64,000 nucleotides of DNA from Stemphylium vesicarium (GCA_004380135.1 QXCR01000007.1:186001-250000); one strand, 5' to 3'. Positions 33,576-44,460 are shown, numbered from the stretch's first letter. Notes: a model not told the origin generated them from the sequence alone. A program made the numbers and translations.

Positions 33576-33884
33576 ATTACCCTTCTCTCCTGTCGCTTAA
33601 ATGGGGCTGAGAAATGATGATATGATCGTATGAACTGGGGACACAATTCACGGTAGAAACCAAATGAGACACATGAATGATCTCAAGATGGCTAGTGTTG
33701 CTTCTAAACGTGATGGTGATACAATGGTCCAAGTACACAGCTATTCAACGACCACCTTTTTTTCTGCGACCAAATACTTGCACGAGCGTTGCTGCTATCG
33801 ATTCTGATACCCAATCCCAACCCCAATCCCAATCCCAGAAAACCACTCCCCCATAAACGCCCAGCAACACCCTCTCACACCGCA
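33576..33884. other. Short convergent intergenic region with CCCAAT/CCCAAC-like run
   Basis: The 3' flanks of NDK and the Telo_bind gene meet here. A short imperfect hexamer run of the CCCAAT/CCAATC type occurs around 33807..33839. No gene is seen. Confidence 0.5.
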
Positions 33885-36800
33885 TTACTCCACAGCACCC
33901 TTCCCCTTATCCCGACTCCTAGTCTTAACCCCACTCTCCTCCCTCTCCCCAACTTCCCCCTCAACCCTCTCCACCCACCACTGCCTCAACCTCTCCACTT
34001 CCCTCCACTCGCCCTCCCCCCTCTCCACACTCGGCCCCTTGACCTCTTCCCTCGCCCTCAACTCGCCATACGCACCCCTCTTAGCCACCCAAACAGGTTT
34101 CCCCGCCCACCGCCACACACACCACGCGCTCTCGTCCTGGCTGATCAGCATAGGCTGGCGATTCAGACTCTTGACGCTAAACGCACGGAGCAGGATGACG
34201 TCGCCAGGTGCTGCTTCGGGGAGTGCGGAGGCGTATGGGCGGAATATCTGGACTGTTGTTGTTGACGTTGTCGTTGTCACTATTGAGGTACCCGCAGTCG
34301 TACCCGTAGTTGAGTCGGCGGGCCATAGAGAGAGATCAGTAATGTGCAAAGTGGTAAACCAGTGTTTTGGCCCTTTTTTCGCCTTCTCGGGTGCGCTGCT
34401 GGTGGTGGTCACGAGAGCCAGGATGTCGGGGGAGGAGTCGCTGGGGGAGTGGAATTGGCTGGTGCGGTTGAGGAAGTAGAGGAGGTCTTTTAGGGGCGTG
34501 TAGTAGGATAGCGGAGTTGAGAGGCCGATTGAGGGCTGCCCTGGCGTGGAGGTGGTGGTTGTGGCGTCTTTGGCTGTTGTGGGACGGCGTGGTGTTGTTT
34601 TGGGTGCAGATGAGGTTTCGGCGGTCGGTGAAGTGGCTGTGGCGTCATCTTTGCCTGCGTCGCTTTGCAAATATCGGAGACCTGCGGATGTGGTTTGTGT
34701 GAGTTGTGGTGTGGGCAACGACGTTTGTTCTGCGGGAGCGGTGGTGGAGCTGGACTGAGACTCCATGTTGGTCTGTTGCGATGCCTCCGGTGTCATGGGT
34801 TTATTACTTCGCATGCCGGCTTTTCGATCGGCCCTATGACGAGCTGGTGAGCTGCGCAAAGTCTTGTCGGCACCGACCTTGGAATCCTGCGCCGGATCCG
34901 CCTGCCTGCCTTCACCTTCACCGTGAGGCAGGTCTTCGTTAGGCTTTTCACTAGGCCCCACGCTCTCCTGGGATTCAGACAGATCATACACTTGTCTCCT
35001 TGTTCTCCGCACATTGCGAGGGCTTTGGACCGCGGGCTCGATTGGGCCTGTTGAGCGTAGCCTTCTACTGGGACTACTGGCCATAGGCTGAGCTGAGTCT
35101 GTTTCGGGTACCGCGGCTTGACTACTCCTAGCCTCGACTACTGCCTTCGCACTAGGCTTCTTCCTTTCGACCTTCGCTCCAGACCTTGTCTTCAAACCTG
35201 TATCCATACTGGAAAGAGGCTCGCTATCCTTGTCTTCTTTCCCAACAGGTCTTCGTTTCGCAGGACTGCTAGAGTCCATAGCTCGCAAGCTTGCAGGTTC
35301 TTCAGAGGGACGAGTAGACGACACCGAATATTCGGATTGAGCACCCTCCCCAGTACTTTTGAGAAAAGCTGGGTCAAAGTACCTGCCAAGAGAGGTCTGA
35401 AGACTGGTAGAGGGTGCGTCATGTGCCTCCGCCTGAGAAGTGGCGGAAGCAAGCTCTAGATCTAAACTTCTTTGTAGAGACTTTTGTGGGCTTTTTCGAG
35501 TGGCAGTAACAGCAGTAGGGAACACACCCTCTCTTGGCGATAGCATATTTGACTGCGAGCGAAGGCTGTACGGTGAAGTCTGCGTAGCGTCCTGAGATGG
35601 CGATATAGCGGATCGGCCGCGAGTCCGAGGAGAGGAGATGACTGAACGAACGACAGAACTCACAGAGCCGCGAGATCGTGTCGAACGCGTAGTGCGGTTG
35701 GGAGCAGATGCTACATCAGGCGTTGGTGATGCTGGGGCTTTGACCTTGGATCTTGTGTTTTTAGCAGGTGCAGTAGGCGGTACATCCACGGTCTTCGCTT
35801 CACCCATTGTGTTGTCCTCCTCAGGCGCGGTCACAGAATCTTCGCCAGTAGGGTCGGCAGATGTATTGAGATTGTCGTATGCTCCTTCAGCAATAAATTC
35901 ATCTAGCTGCAACTTGGCTTCATCTTCTATCGACTCCATCTTTACATCCGGATGTTGCTCCAGCTCGGCTTGCCGTTCAATTTCGAAATCATGCGAGATA
36001 TGGTCCATCGGGAAAGCATCTTGCAGATACTCATCGGTGGCTTCTGAAATGGCTTCAGATGAATGGTTGATTGAGAAAGGTGGTACCAATTGGACAATAT
36101 CTACACTAGGCTCCGGTTCCTGGGATTGCGTGTGAGTGACAGTTCGCTCATCAGGTGCTTGAATGGTATTGGAAGTTTCAGTCGCAAAATCCAGATTTAC
36201 AAACTCACTATTGCTGCCAAGGTCCATGGACTGGGACTGATCTTGATTCCGGTCCTGTCTCTGGGGAGAGCTCTTTGGGGGACGATCTCCAACGGGAGAG
36301 CTACGTTGGCTCGGCGGCTGCCCTTGACTGTGCTTCAACTCTTCGACATCTTTGCTGCCGTCTGTAGGCTGCGCTAAGTCAATCTCGGCGTTGTTCTCAG
36401 ACTGTTCATCGGTGTACGACTGTGGCATGTGTTTGGCGGTTGTTTGGTCCAGTTCTTCCGTATCGGATTGATCATCTCCGTTCTCGGATCCAGAGGAAAG
36501 CATTACCACATCTGCGGTGGTTTGTTTACTTGCTGTAGTTTCTTGCACAGATTCATCCGCAGTCTGGACATCTACTTCGTCGGTGGGTGCTGAAGGGACT
36601 TCTGCGGCAGTGGCCTCGGCGGTAGTCTCCGCCATAGTGACCGAGGCTGAAAGCTCTGGTTCCGCATCGTGCTCTTTATCCGGCGATGCTTCAGGTGGTG
36701 GTGACGATAACTCCATTGGGCGCGAGAAGCCAGCACCATCCATACCAAAAGTAAATCGCACAGGCGTAAAGGCTGACTCATGATTCGGATGGAACACCGA

Positions 36801-38180
36801 CGCTCTTGATGAGCCTATCGAACTAAAGAACGATGTCTCTCCAATGTAGCTTGCTTCACTTGGTAAGTTCTGCTCCTCTTCACCACCAGTATTCATTTGG
36901 ACAGTTTGCTCGCTGACAACATGGTGGTCGAAATAAGACGTAACGTTGGTCTCAGGCTCGCCGGGAAACGGCGATGGAAAGGGTAGGGTGGCGGAGTCTT
37001 GGGGCCGAAGGGTTGGACTTGCAGGCTCTCTACCGATAGGAGTCAAAAGGCCCACGGTGGCAGTACTTTGAAAATCGGTTTGAAGGGTGGACAACGTAGG
37101 GGGAGGCATGGCGATCCTCGGGGCGTCAAGTAATGACGGTGGTGTTATTGTCGCGGCCTGTTCGTCGGCCTCGGTTGTGCTCATACTGACCCCCTCGTTC
37201 TCCCCTTGTGCAGGACCTTCTTCCTCTGTGTTGACCTCAGTATCCACCTCGGTATCACCGCCGAAAGCATATTGTGCGTCGGATGCTGAATGCTCGTCTG
37301 GGTCCGCATAGAGATTGTAGTAGTCGGCGTCGCTCTTCCTTGTGTCTTCGTCTTGTACTGGCGAGACAGCCTCTTTTGCAGATCTCTGAAATTCCGTCCT
37401 TTCTGTTTCTTCCTCACGTAGTGGCGCAGCTGCAACAGATAGCATTTCCGGTCTCGAAGGCGACACGGGCGTGTGAGGGAGTTGGGCTGCCCGACTAGGC
37501 GACGCCTCAAGCAATTCCAACTCATCATCCAGTGTCATATCCTCCTTTTCTGGCGAAGGTATCCTCGCACTGTATGTCCATGCCTTCCAGTCTCGATATG
37601 ACTTTCTGCGTCGCTTCTTGTCATGACTATCTTCGGTCTCGTCGGCTAGCGGATCGTACGGCGGTTCAAAGAAAGGTCCGTGGGAAAGTCGCGCACGCTT
37701 CAAGAAGGCGGGAGAAGAGTATTGACGTGCTGGAGTCGGAGCTGCTACAGGCTCTCTGCGGACTGGTGATCGCGACGCAGGTGTAGGCGCCGCATCCAAG
37801 AGCTCGATGTTCGCTACTTCGTCGCCATTGCGGAAAACCTGAATGGCGGCCGTTTGGGAGTATTCCAGCTCCCATTCTATGCTCTTTCCCGGCGTGCTGA
37901 CGATGCCCTCTTTAACAAAATGCGCGCCCCGCAAGCTCAAGACCACCTCGTCGCCGATTCCTACGCCCGTTGTCGCAAGGGCTTTTGCGCTGGCACCCGA
38001 GAAGCGCGCTCTAACCTGCCCATTCTTTCGCCGTAATCGGAAGTCTGGCTCCGCGAGGAGAAGTGCGAATTGCCGTGCGGATGACGAATACGGCCATATC
38101 AACGTGACTGTGGCCCGGAAATGCTTCGACTCGAGCGCCGGCAGCTCTGGATTGAGCTCGGCAATATGTGCTTGTTCCAT
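33885..38180 (-). CDS. Large protein with C-terminal Telo_bind (POT1/Cdc13-type) OB fold
   Basis: This is a likely telomere single-strand-binding protein of 1,431 residues, intronless. The N-terminal 130 residues look like a folded OB-type module (HFRATVTLIWPYSSSARQFA, then VGIGDEVVLSLRGAHFVKEG and SIEWELEYSQTAAIQVFRNG). About 1,000 residues of Ser/Thr/Glu/Pro-rich, probably disordered sequence follow. The C-terminal domain has LSYYTPLKDLLYFLNRTSQF, ILALVTTTSSAPEKAKKGPK and HWFTTLHITDLSLWP. It continues with FRPYASALPEAAPGDVILLR, AFSVKSLNRQPMLISQDESA and WCVWRW, then GEWREVERLRQWW. This C-terminal pattern is the Telo_bind domain that I associate with Pot1/Cdc13-type proteins. Whether it serves as the Cdc13 of a CST complex or as another shelterin-like factor cannot be decided. 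No frame interruption. Confidence 0.8.
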   Translation of the reverse strand: MEQAHIAELNPELPALESKHFRATVTLIWPYSSSARQFALLLAEPDFRLRRKNGQVRARFSGASAKALATTGVGIGDEVVLSLRGAHFVKEGIVSTPGKSIEWELEYSQTAAIQVFRNGDEVANIELLDAAPTPASRSPVRREPVAAPTPARQYSSPAFLKRARLSHGPFFEPPYDPLADETEDSHDKKRRRKSYRDWKAWTYSARIPSPEKEDMTLDDELELLEASPSRAAQLPHTPVSPSRPEMLSVAAAPLREEETERTEFQRSAKEAVSPVQDEDTRKSDADYYNLYADPDEHSASDAQYAFGGDTEVDTEVNTEEEGPAQGENEGVSMSTTEADEQAATITPPSLLDAPRIAMPPPTLSTLQTDFQSTATVGLLTPIGREPASPTLRPQDSATLPFPSPFPGEPETNVTSYFDHHVVSEQTVQMNTGGEEEQNLPSEASYIGETSFFSSIGSSRASVFHPNHESAFTPVRFTFGMDGAGFSRPMELSSPPPEASPDKEHDAEPELSASVTMAETTAEATAAEVPSAPTDEVDVQTADESVQETTASKQTTADVVMLSSGSENGDDQSDTEELDQTTAKHMPQSYTDEQSENNAEIDLAQPTDGSKDVEELKHSQGQPPSQRSSPVGDRPPKSSPQRQDRNQDQSQSMDLGSNSEFVNLDFATETSNTIQAPDERTVTHTQSQEPEPSVDIVQLVPPFSINHSSEAISEATDEYLQDAFPMDHISHDFEIERQAELEQHPDVKMESIEDEAKLQLDEFIAEGAYDNLNTSADPTGEDSVTAPEEDNTMGEAKTVDVPPTAPAKNTRSKVKAPASPTPDVASAPNRTTRSTRSRGSVSSVVRSVISSPRTRGRSAISPSQDATQTSPYSLRSQSNMLSPREGVFPTAVTATRKSPQKSLQRSLDLELASATSQAEAHDAPSTSLQTSLGRYFDPAFLKSTGEGAQSEYSVSSTRPSEEPASLRAMDSSSPAKRRPVGKEDKDSEPLSSMDTGLKTRSGAKVERKKPSAKAVVEARSSQAAVPETDSAQPMASSPSRRLRSTGPIEPAVQSPRNVRRTRRQVYDLSESQESVGPSEKPNEDLPHGEGEGRQADPAQDSKVGADKTLRSSPARHRADRKAGMRSNKPMTPEASQQTNMESQSSSTTAPAEQTSLPTPQLTQTTSAGLRYLQSDAGKDDATATSPTAETSSAPKTTPRRPTTAKDATTTTSTPGQPSIGLSTPLSYYTPLKDLLYFLNRTSQFHSPSDSSPDILALVTTTSSAPEKAKKGPKHWFTTLHITDLSLWPADSTTGTTAGTSIVTTTTSTTTVQIFRPYASALPEAAPGDVILLRAFSVKSLNRQPMLISQDESAWCVWRWAGKPVWVAKRGAYGELRAREEVKGPSVERGEGEWREVERLRQWWVERVEGEVGEREESGVKTRSRDKGKGAVE

Positions 38181-38631
38181 GACGCGCCTTGATAGCGCAA
38201 GTTGTTGTTATGAATGCGGCATCGTGTACAAAGGCGATTGTAGCAGCTGACGGGTTCCAGAGTGGAGAATGCGCCTACGAATGTTGCGGCGTTGACGTGT
38301 GAGCAACGGCTCCTTCCGTCGCGTGGATCCGACGCGCCACACTTTTGCATTGTCCGCTTTCGGCTACCCACCTCGGCATCGCCTACTTCTTCCACACCCA
38401 ACATCCACTGTGATTGTCTTCACCTTCTTATCTCAGCACACGGCCTCTATTCACGGAAAGGCTGTAAATCAAGCTAATACAATCTGTTGCATCTCACATC
38501 ATTCAGCCGTTTCGTCGTGCACAAAGCCATCGTTGCCCTACACAAGGGCGCTATTAACCTCTCTCCCACCCTACATCACAGCCCCACACTCCGCTGTGGA
38601 CATACTCGTGCTTGACATTTTCGCCAAGTTC
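38181..38631. other. Intergenic region, no gene seen
   Basis: Promoter of the Telo_bind gene and 3' flank of the F-box-like pseudogene. No supported feature. Confidence 0.5.
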
Positions 38632-39635
38632 TTATAGCATCCTTTCGAAACGGTCGAGTGTCTCCGGACTCCAATCCAGCTCTTCGATCCCAGGGTACCA
38701 TGGGGGTATGAGAGGGAAATCGTCTCTGTGGCTCACCTCCAAATGCCCGCCTTCGAATTCATAGGCATGGTATCGCTGGCGTAGCCTTCGCTCTATAGTA
38801 AAAGGCACCGTGGACCTGTTGTCCCTGAAGTGGTTCGGCAGCTTGACAGTCATCTTCAGATTGGGCAGCCTTGTGAGAGGTACGAGGGAAGCGAGCGCAG
38901 CTCGGTCGTGGGCTTCCGTCCAGTAGAGGCGTTTGTTATGGTCGAACCATATGTCTAGCTCACGCAAGGCTTTCAACTTCGCCAGAGCAAATGCCACTCG
39001 TTCCCACGTGTCCGCCTGCTCAAAGTCGACCTCGGCCGGTTCTTCACCTGACATTCCTGGGTCTGAGTTATCTCCCGATCTAGTTCTCATAGCCTTGAAG
39101 ACCGTTACAGGTTATCGCATTGTAAGTTCTATCCTCTTGATATTATTGATATCGAAACTAGGCATCAGGCTTCTGATCTTCCCTTGCAACAGCCCGTCGA
39201 TTACTTCAAGGCTGGTGAAGTTGAAACACGTCGATTCCGTTGTGAGTTCACTGACTTCCAGGTTTCTAGAAAGCGGGGTTATTTCGGCGAAGGTCTAATA
39301 CTGTAGAAGAATGGCCTACGTTTCCTTACACGCACGCAAAAGGACATCGTAGGCGCTTGAGCATTCGTCGCTTGACACACAAAGTGATCTTTCCTCGCAC
39401 TTCCAATGCGGACCCCATGGCGAGCGGAGACGATTCACCCAGGCCCGCCGATGCTCCGTCGTCCAGGTCTTTTCATCTGGTGGTAGGCCTTCTTGACTCT
39501 CAAGACCGGGTTCATAAGGATGGACTGGTGGATGTTGAACACACTCCATCATCCGCAAGCTTCCCCGGATTAAGCATACGTGGATACAGCCCGGCATAAG
39601 GTAGGCATAAATCATGCATCGTGTATCATAAGGCG
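38632..39635 (-). pseudogene. F-box-like/2EXR-type gene remnant with stops and frameshifts
   Basis: This is the remnant of an F-box-like gene. Reading along the minus strand, the pieces are EQVRLNAL in one frame, then PYDTRCMIYAYLMPGCIHV in another. A stretch follows (WTTEHRRAWVNRLRSPWGPH, SSAYDVLLRACK). Next comes FAEITPLSRNLEVSEL, which cannot be joined by any in-frame GT-AG intron. Then MPSFDINNIKRIELTMR is ended by TAA (39114..39112), and the same frame continues with PVTVFKAMRTRSG and ends WSPETLDRFERML at 38632. The order of pieces matches typical 2EXR proteins. At least two frame breaks and one stop rule out a product by ordinary translation. The 459-nt open frame 38632..39090 alone could look like a gene but starts mid-domain. 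Confidence 0.6.
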
Positions 39636-39915
39636 TTTAGACGAACCTGCTCGACAATTGCGGGTTGAAGGAACCAGACGCTCCATTGCGTGGAGCCATT
39701 TCATGCATGTCGTGGGAACAGGTTTGCCGACGGTGAGGTTTGGGCGGGCCCTGACAGCCAACGGAGGTCACGCCTTTACTGTGCCACTTACTTACAGCCG
39801 CACCAACAGTCAGTCAGTCACGGGAATTCGTACCGATGTAACTTCCGATAAATCCAATCGTCACAGACTTCCACCATATCTAGCATTTAACGAGCATACG
39901 CTATACCTAGCCCAA

Positions 39916-41598
39916 CTATGGAAGTTCCAAAACATCCTTCAGTATCGCCAAAGCGCCAAACAGCTCACTATCATGATACCTCCTCGCACAAACCTGCAGA
40001 TTGATCGGAGCACCCTCGAAATTCGAGCTCTCCCAGAGTTCCTTCGTATGCCTGCACTCCTCACTCAACGGCTTATAATCCTTCGCATACTCTTCTTTCG
40101 CCTCAGTCTTTACCGGCGTCGGTACGACAACCCCCGGATAATCCACAAAGTTGTACAGACTTGTGTACGTCCAGTAGAATGCGGTATCGTGGGCAGAAGC
40201 CGGGCCAACAAACGCAGGTCCGATAACGACATCGACTTCCTGCGCGTTCCAATGGTCTGCGAACTCGTGGCGGAACTTGTCGCGATCGGCGCGTAATTCG
40301 TTGACTTGTTCGGCATCTAGCATGCCGTGCGGTTCTGCATCTTTCCAAGCCCACTCGCTCAAGGATAGGACGGGCTCGCCCGTCGACACGATGTCTTCTT
40401 TTGCGAGTTTGCCGCCGCTGGGCCAGTACATGCGTCGGATCTTCTTCCAGGCCTCTGCTGCCTTATAAGGCGTGTAAAGCTTTACTTGAAAGGTACTGGA
40501 ATGCTTGGGGTCGGATAATTGTGAGCGGGCCCATGCTATGGCGCGCTTGACTGGCGGCTGAGGTTCGATGAAGCCGTCGTTTTCGATAATCCCTATTCGC
40601 AACGGTTTGTTCGGAGGACTTTGCAGGCCCGTCCAAGGCAGTGGGATGACCTTTTGATCCTGCAGCCAGGGCTTTTGACCCAGGACCGTGGTCATGAAAA
40701 GATCCATGTCCCGCAGGCTTCGGCAAAAGGGACCGGTACTGCAAAGGACGTTGAGTTCGGCGGAGAAGGAGTGAGAAAGGAAGTCCCTCATAGGTAGCAT
40801 GCACGATGTGGACTTGTATCCGTATACGCCACAGAACGCAGCTGGGCCTCTTATGCTGCCGCCGATATCTGTGCCTACACCAAGGACCGAGGCTTTCATG
40901 GCAACCAGAGCAGCTTCGCCACCGGAAGAGCCGCCAGCGCTGAGATTGATGTTAAAAGGGTTGAGAGTACGACCGTAATGCGATGTCGTCTCCAAATGCA
41001 TGATGGCCTGGGGTTGATTCGTCTTGCAGTAGAACACCGCGCCCATGCTCCTCAGCATCGATACCAGGAGACAATCCTTTTGATCGAACAACGTACTCGC
41101 AAGTGATCCGGCAGAAGAGTATGTTCCGGCGATGGGTATGTGCTCTTTGATGCTGATGGGTACTCCATGGAGTGGGCCGACAGTCTTCCCAGTCTTTTTT
41201 TGGTAGTCGTCTAGCTCTTGCGCACTTTTGATGGCATCGTCCATGAACCACTGGGTCAAGCAGCATGTCAATTGATGCGCAATGATGGCGCGCTTGGAGA
41301 ACGCTGTAGCTACTTCGACGGCTGACAATTTGCGTGCAGCGATGGCTTCGGCGAGGCCTACTGCATCATAGTTCTCCGTGATGTCGATCTCGGCGGACGT
41401 TAATATACCACATGTCATGGGTACACCTGAAACGTCTTTTGATGGACTGGCAAAGAAATCCGCGGATAGTCGCAGCTTTGCAGGTACTTTGCTCGCAAAG
41501 GCCTCGAGGATAGAGGCACGCTTCTTCTCATATTCGGGTGTACCCTGTGGAACAGCTTTGGGCTGAACTACAGCGAGCTCGGAAGTGTGAATAGCCAT
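39916..41598 (-). CDS. Amidase-signature hydrolase (acetamidase/FAAH-like)
   Basis: This intronless 560-residue enzyme of the amidase signature family hydrolyses a carboxamide or fatty-acid amide, probably in the cytosol. The Ser-cisSer-Lys triad is visible: Lys in PLHGVPISIKEH, the cis-Ser in NLSAGGSSGGEAALVAMK, and the nucleophile Ser in GVGTDIGGSIRGPAAFCGVY. The N-terminal helix (EYEKKRASILEAFASKVPAK) and ENYDAVGLAEAIAARKLSAV are usual for fungal acetamidase-like members. The start was placed at ATG 41598; the frame before it offers only a TTG five codons upstream. The C-terminus ends FGALAILKDVLELP, also usual for the family. Substrate unknown. Confidence 0.9.
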   Translation of the reverse strand: MAIHTSELAVVQPKAVPQGTPEYEKKRASILEAFASKVPAKLRLSADFFASPSKDVSGVPMTCGILTSAEIDITENYDAVGLAEAIAARKLSAVEVATAFSKRAIIAHQLTCCLTQWFMDDAIKSAQELDDYQKKTGKTVGPLHGVPISIKEHIPIAGTYSSAGSLASTLFDQKDCLLVSMLRSMGAVFYCKTNQPQAIMHLETTSHYGRTLNPFNINLSAGGSSGGEAALVAMKASVLGVGTDIGGSIRGPAAFCGVYGYKSTSCMLPMRDFLSHSFSAELNVLCSTGPFCRSLRDMDLFMTTVLGQKPWLQDQKVIPLPWTGLQSPPNKPLRIGIIENDGFIEPQPPVKRAIAWARSQLSDPKHSSTFQVKLYTPYKAAEAWKKIRRMYWPSGGKLAKEDIVSTGEPVLSLSEWAWKDAEPHGMLDAEQVNELRADRDKFRHEFADHWNAQEVDVVIGPAFVGPASAHDTAFYWTYTSLYNFVDYPGVVVPTPVKTEAKEEYAKDYKPLSEECRHTKELWESSNFEGAPINLQVCARRYHDSELFGALAILKDVLELP

Positions 41599-42396
41599 GA
41601 TGATCAAGTTCAAAGATGGGAGAAGGGGGCAGCCTGCAGACGTTCCTCACATATGGTGAAAAGCGCATGCACGCAGCTCTTATCTGGGCGTGTTTCGTCA
41701 TCACCAACAATCAAGCGGGAATCCGCCACGTCCATTCGTCGCACCTAGATGCATCCCGTATAGATCTTGGAAAGACGCCGTATCTACGCCCTACGAGCGA
41801 CTGACGGTCAGAGTGATACTACAGATAAGGGGGGGTGGTGCTGGATGCGGAATGATGCCGCCTCGCAGCACTTAGCGCGTCATCCTACATGGGCCCCGCA
41901 TGAACTAGACGACTCCAACCCACCACTCCTTACTCTATCCGTCTCCAACTACTCCAACTACGACGGCAGGTTATCAATTAAAGCGGTCCGTCTACCGCAT
42001 ATCAGGACGACGTTTCCCCGCATTGAGCCCGGTATCTTTCAACGCTGCCTCCTCCTTCGCTTGGACCTGCTGTTTCACGGGACGGGCCCTGGGTGTGGAG
42101 ATCGCCGCTCAACCACTGCCCGTTCAACTGCCTATCTCCGTGTCTGACTACCGCATATTTCTGAGTAGGCGAGCGTCTTACCAGGGTTGAAGATAGGAAT
42201 TACTGCGGATGCTATAACAAGCTTTTAGTATGGGGTGAGTGACGCAGGGCAAGGTAGCTTCCCACACGCAGCCCAAACAGCGCGTAGATAACCCCACTCT
42301 TGTACCCCGAATCTGATATAACAACTTGCATGGTCCACTATACCTTCCACAATACCCCCTTTGGTCAACTGATAGAGCGGCATCACAGCTTTCGAA
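41599..42396. other. Divergent intergenic region, no gene seen
   Basis: This lies between the divergent amidase and MFS genes and so should carry both promoters. Open frames here have no recognisable content. Confidence 0.5.
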
Positions 42397-44155
42397 ATGG
42401 CGTACACATCGGATACTGTTCAGATGGCGCCGATTCCCGGGACGGTCCATCTGGTGGACTTAGATCACAGCATGCAAGCTCTCCATGCCGGGAATGGAGA
42501 CATCATTCTCGATCCCGCGCCTTCGAGCGATCCGGATGACCCACTCAACTGGTCTCCACGAAGAAAACTTACAGCGACGATATGCACGAATTTGTACGTA
42601 TGCATTGACTGGTTGTTTCCGCTGGAGATACTGACATCGGGTGTGGATATACGTGGATGACAGGTATCGCGGTATCGACAGTGTATTCCGTGCTAGTACC
42701 GCTTTCAGAAGCTTCTGGCGTTTCGGTCGCGACGCTGAATGAAGGCACTGGATTCATGTTTCTGTTCCTCGGGTGGGGCTTGCTATTCTGGCAACCGTTT
42801 GCTCTACGATACGGGAAGAGGCTTACATTTTTGATATCCGTTGTTGGAGCCATTGGAACCAGTATCTGGAGGTGCGAATACACTTACACAAGCGTGTTGA
42901 AAGTTGCTGACAAACCAGTGCGTATGTAAAAAGCGACGGCGAATGGATCGCACGATGCATCGTAACGGGCTTCTTCGTCGCCCCCGTCGAGGCTCTGCCC
43001 GAGATCTCAGTAACCGATGTCTACTTCACCCACCAGCGCGGGTACTACATGGGCTTCTACGCCTTTTCCCTAGCAGGCAGCAACTACTTCGCCCCAATCA
43101 TCAGCGGCTTCATCTCCGAAGGCCAAGGTTGGCAATGGGTATTCTACTGGCCCGCCATCTTCCTCGCCTTCACCCTGATATTCCTCTTCCTCTTCATGGA
43201 AGAAACAAACTACGTGCGCAGAATCGAGGGCGTAGCAGTCCGGCCCGCCCCAGCAGCTACCACGGTCTCAGACGAGGAGAAAGTCGACGCAACAACCACC
43301 CACTCCACCGCCAGCATCGACATGCGCACCTCGACCAAAACATTCACAAAGAAGCTGTCCCTCTGGCAGCCCTCCCCCGGCACCAATGTGCTCCAGCGCG
43401 CCAAACGCAGCCTGATCTACCTCAGCTGGCCCGTAATCTTCTACTCAGGCTTTAGCTACGGCTCCTACCTAATCTGGTTCAACGTACTCAACGCCACAAC
43501 GTCCATCATCCTCGGTGGGCCCGGATACAACTTTAAGCCCTCCATGGTCGGTCTCAGCTATGTCTCCTGCTGCATCGGCGTCATCGTCGGCGCGCTGTTC
43601 TCCGGCCGTTTCAGCGATTGGCTCACGATCCGTCTTGCGCGCCGCAACAACGGCGTCATGGAAGCTGAACACAGACTATGGCCCTTTGCGCTTTGCCTGG
43701 TCATGGTGCCTGCGTTTCTTATCCTCTGGGGCGTTGGCGCTGCACACAATGTACATTGGTTTGCGCTCGTGGTGGCCATGGGGTGTGTGGCGTTCACGTC
43801 GAGTGTGGGTGTTACGCTTAGTGTTAATTATATGATTGATAGTTATCATGATATTAGTGGCGATGCGATTGTTACGGTCATTCTGATTCGGAATACCATG
43901 TCTTTCGCGATTAGTTATGGGTAAGTTGGGTTCCTGGATAAGTTACGAGCTTTTCAGAGAGAGACTAATGTGTGTGTTAGGATTACGCCGTGGTTGACGA
44001 ATCTTGGGTACCAGAATTGCTTCATTTCCGCGGCGTTCGTTGGTATGGCGGCAAGTGCGGTGTTTTTGGTTATGATTAGGTGGGGGAAGGGGATGAGGGT
44101 GAGGAGTAGTGCGAAGTACTATAGTATTGTCAATGGGGACAAGGCACTGTTGTAG
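42397..44155 (+). CDS. MFS transporter with an unresolved frame break at its first intron
   Basis: This is a major-facilitator plasma-membrane transporter, probably of the DHA/Hol1-like fungal group. Exon 1 (42397..42593) reads ..PSSDPDDPLNWSPRRKLTATI. Exon 2 (42664..42871) reads AVSTVYSVLVPLSEASGV. Exon 3 (42919..43920) has IVTGFFVAPVEALPEISVTD, then YFTHQRGYYMGFYAFSLAGS and WQWVFYWPAIFLAFTLIFLF. Exon 4 is 43981..44155. Introns 2 and 3 (47 and 60 nt) splice in frame. Intron 1 looks like a normal intron (GTACGT..GACAG, 70 nt) but its use shifts the frame by one. No other GT-AG pair found fixes this. The gene may therefore carry a 1-nt indel, use an unusual splice, or start at ATG 42657 as an N-terminally shortened form. 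Substrate unknown. Confidence 0.7.
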
Positions 44156-44460
44156 TGCGTGGGAGGACTGGTACAGGCTTGGAGGTAGCAGCTTATCGAA
44201 TGCGAAACGTTTGTCAATGCGATGGTTATGAGTGGTTTATCTACTAGTCTGACGGCATGTGCACGATAGTTGTGTGAGGGCACCGTCTATGAGTAATGCA
44301 TGGTTGGCGAATCATCTGTGTTGACACCGTAATTCGACAGACGGTGGGTGGTAATTCTGACAGTGGTTCCGGGTTCGAAGTGTGCAGAACCAAGGAATCG
44401 ACGTATTTAAAATCGTATCTCATCTGATGAAAAGTTCATTAAATTACAAGCCTATGCAAC

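Noticed and set aside
33807..33839. CCCAAT/CCCAAC hexamer run that resembles a telomeric array, next to the Telo_bind gene
   Set aside because: The unit is not TTAGGG/CCCTAA, is imperfect and only about 30 nt long; proximity to the telomere-protein gene is most likely coincidence.
38632..39090. Stand-alone 152-codon gene starting MRTRSGD
   Set aside because: The same frame continues upstream across a stop into F-box-like sequence, so it is the tail of a broken gene and not a separate one.
44365..44391. GGGTTCGAAG, a B-box-like sequence
   Set aside because: No matching A box or acceptor stem upstream at the right spacing.
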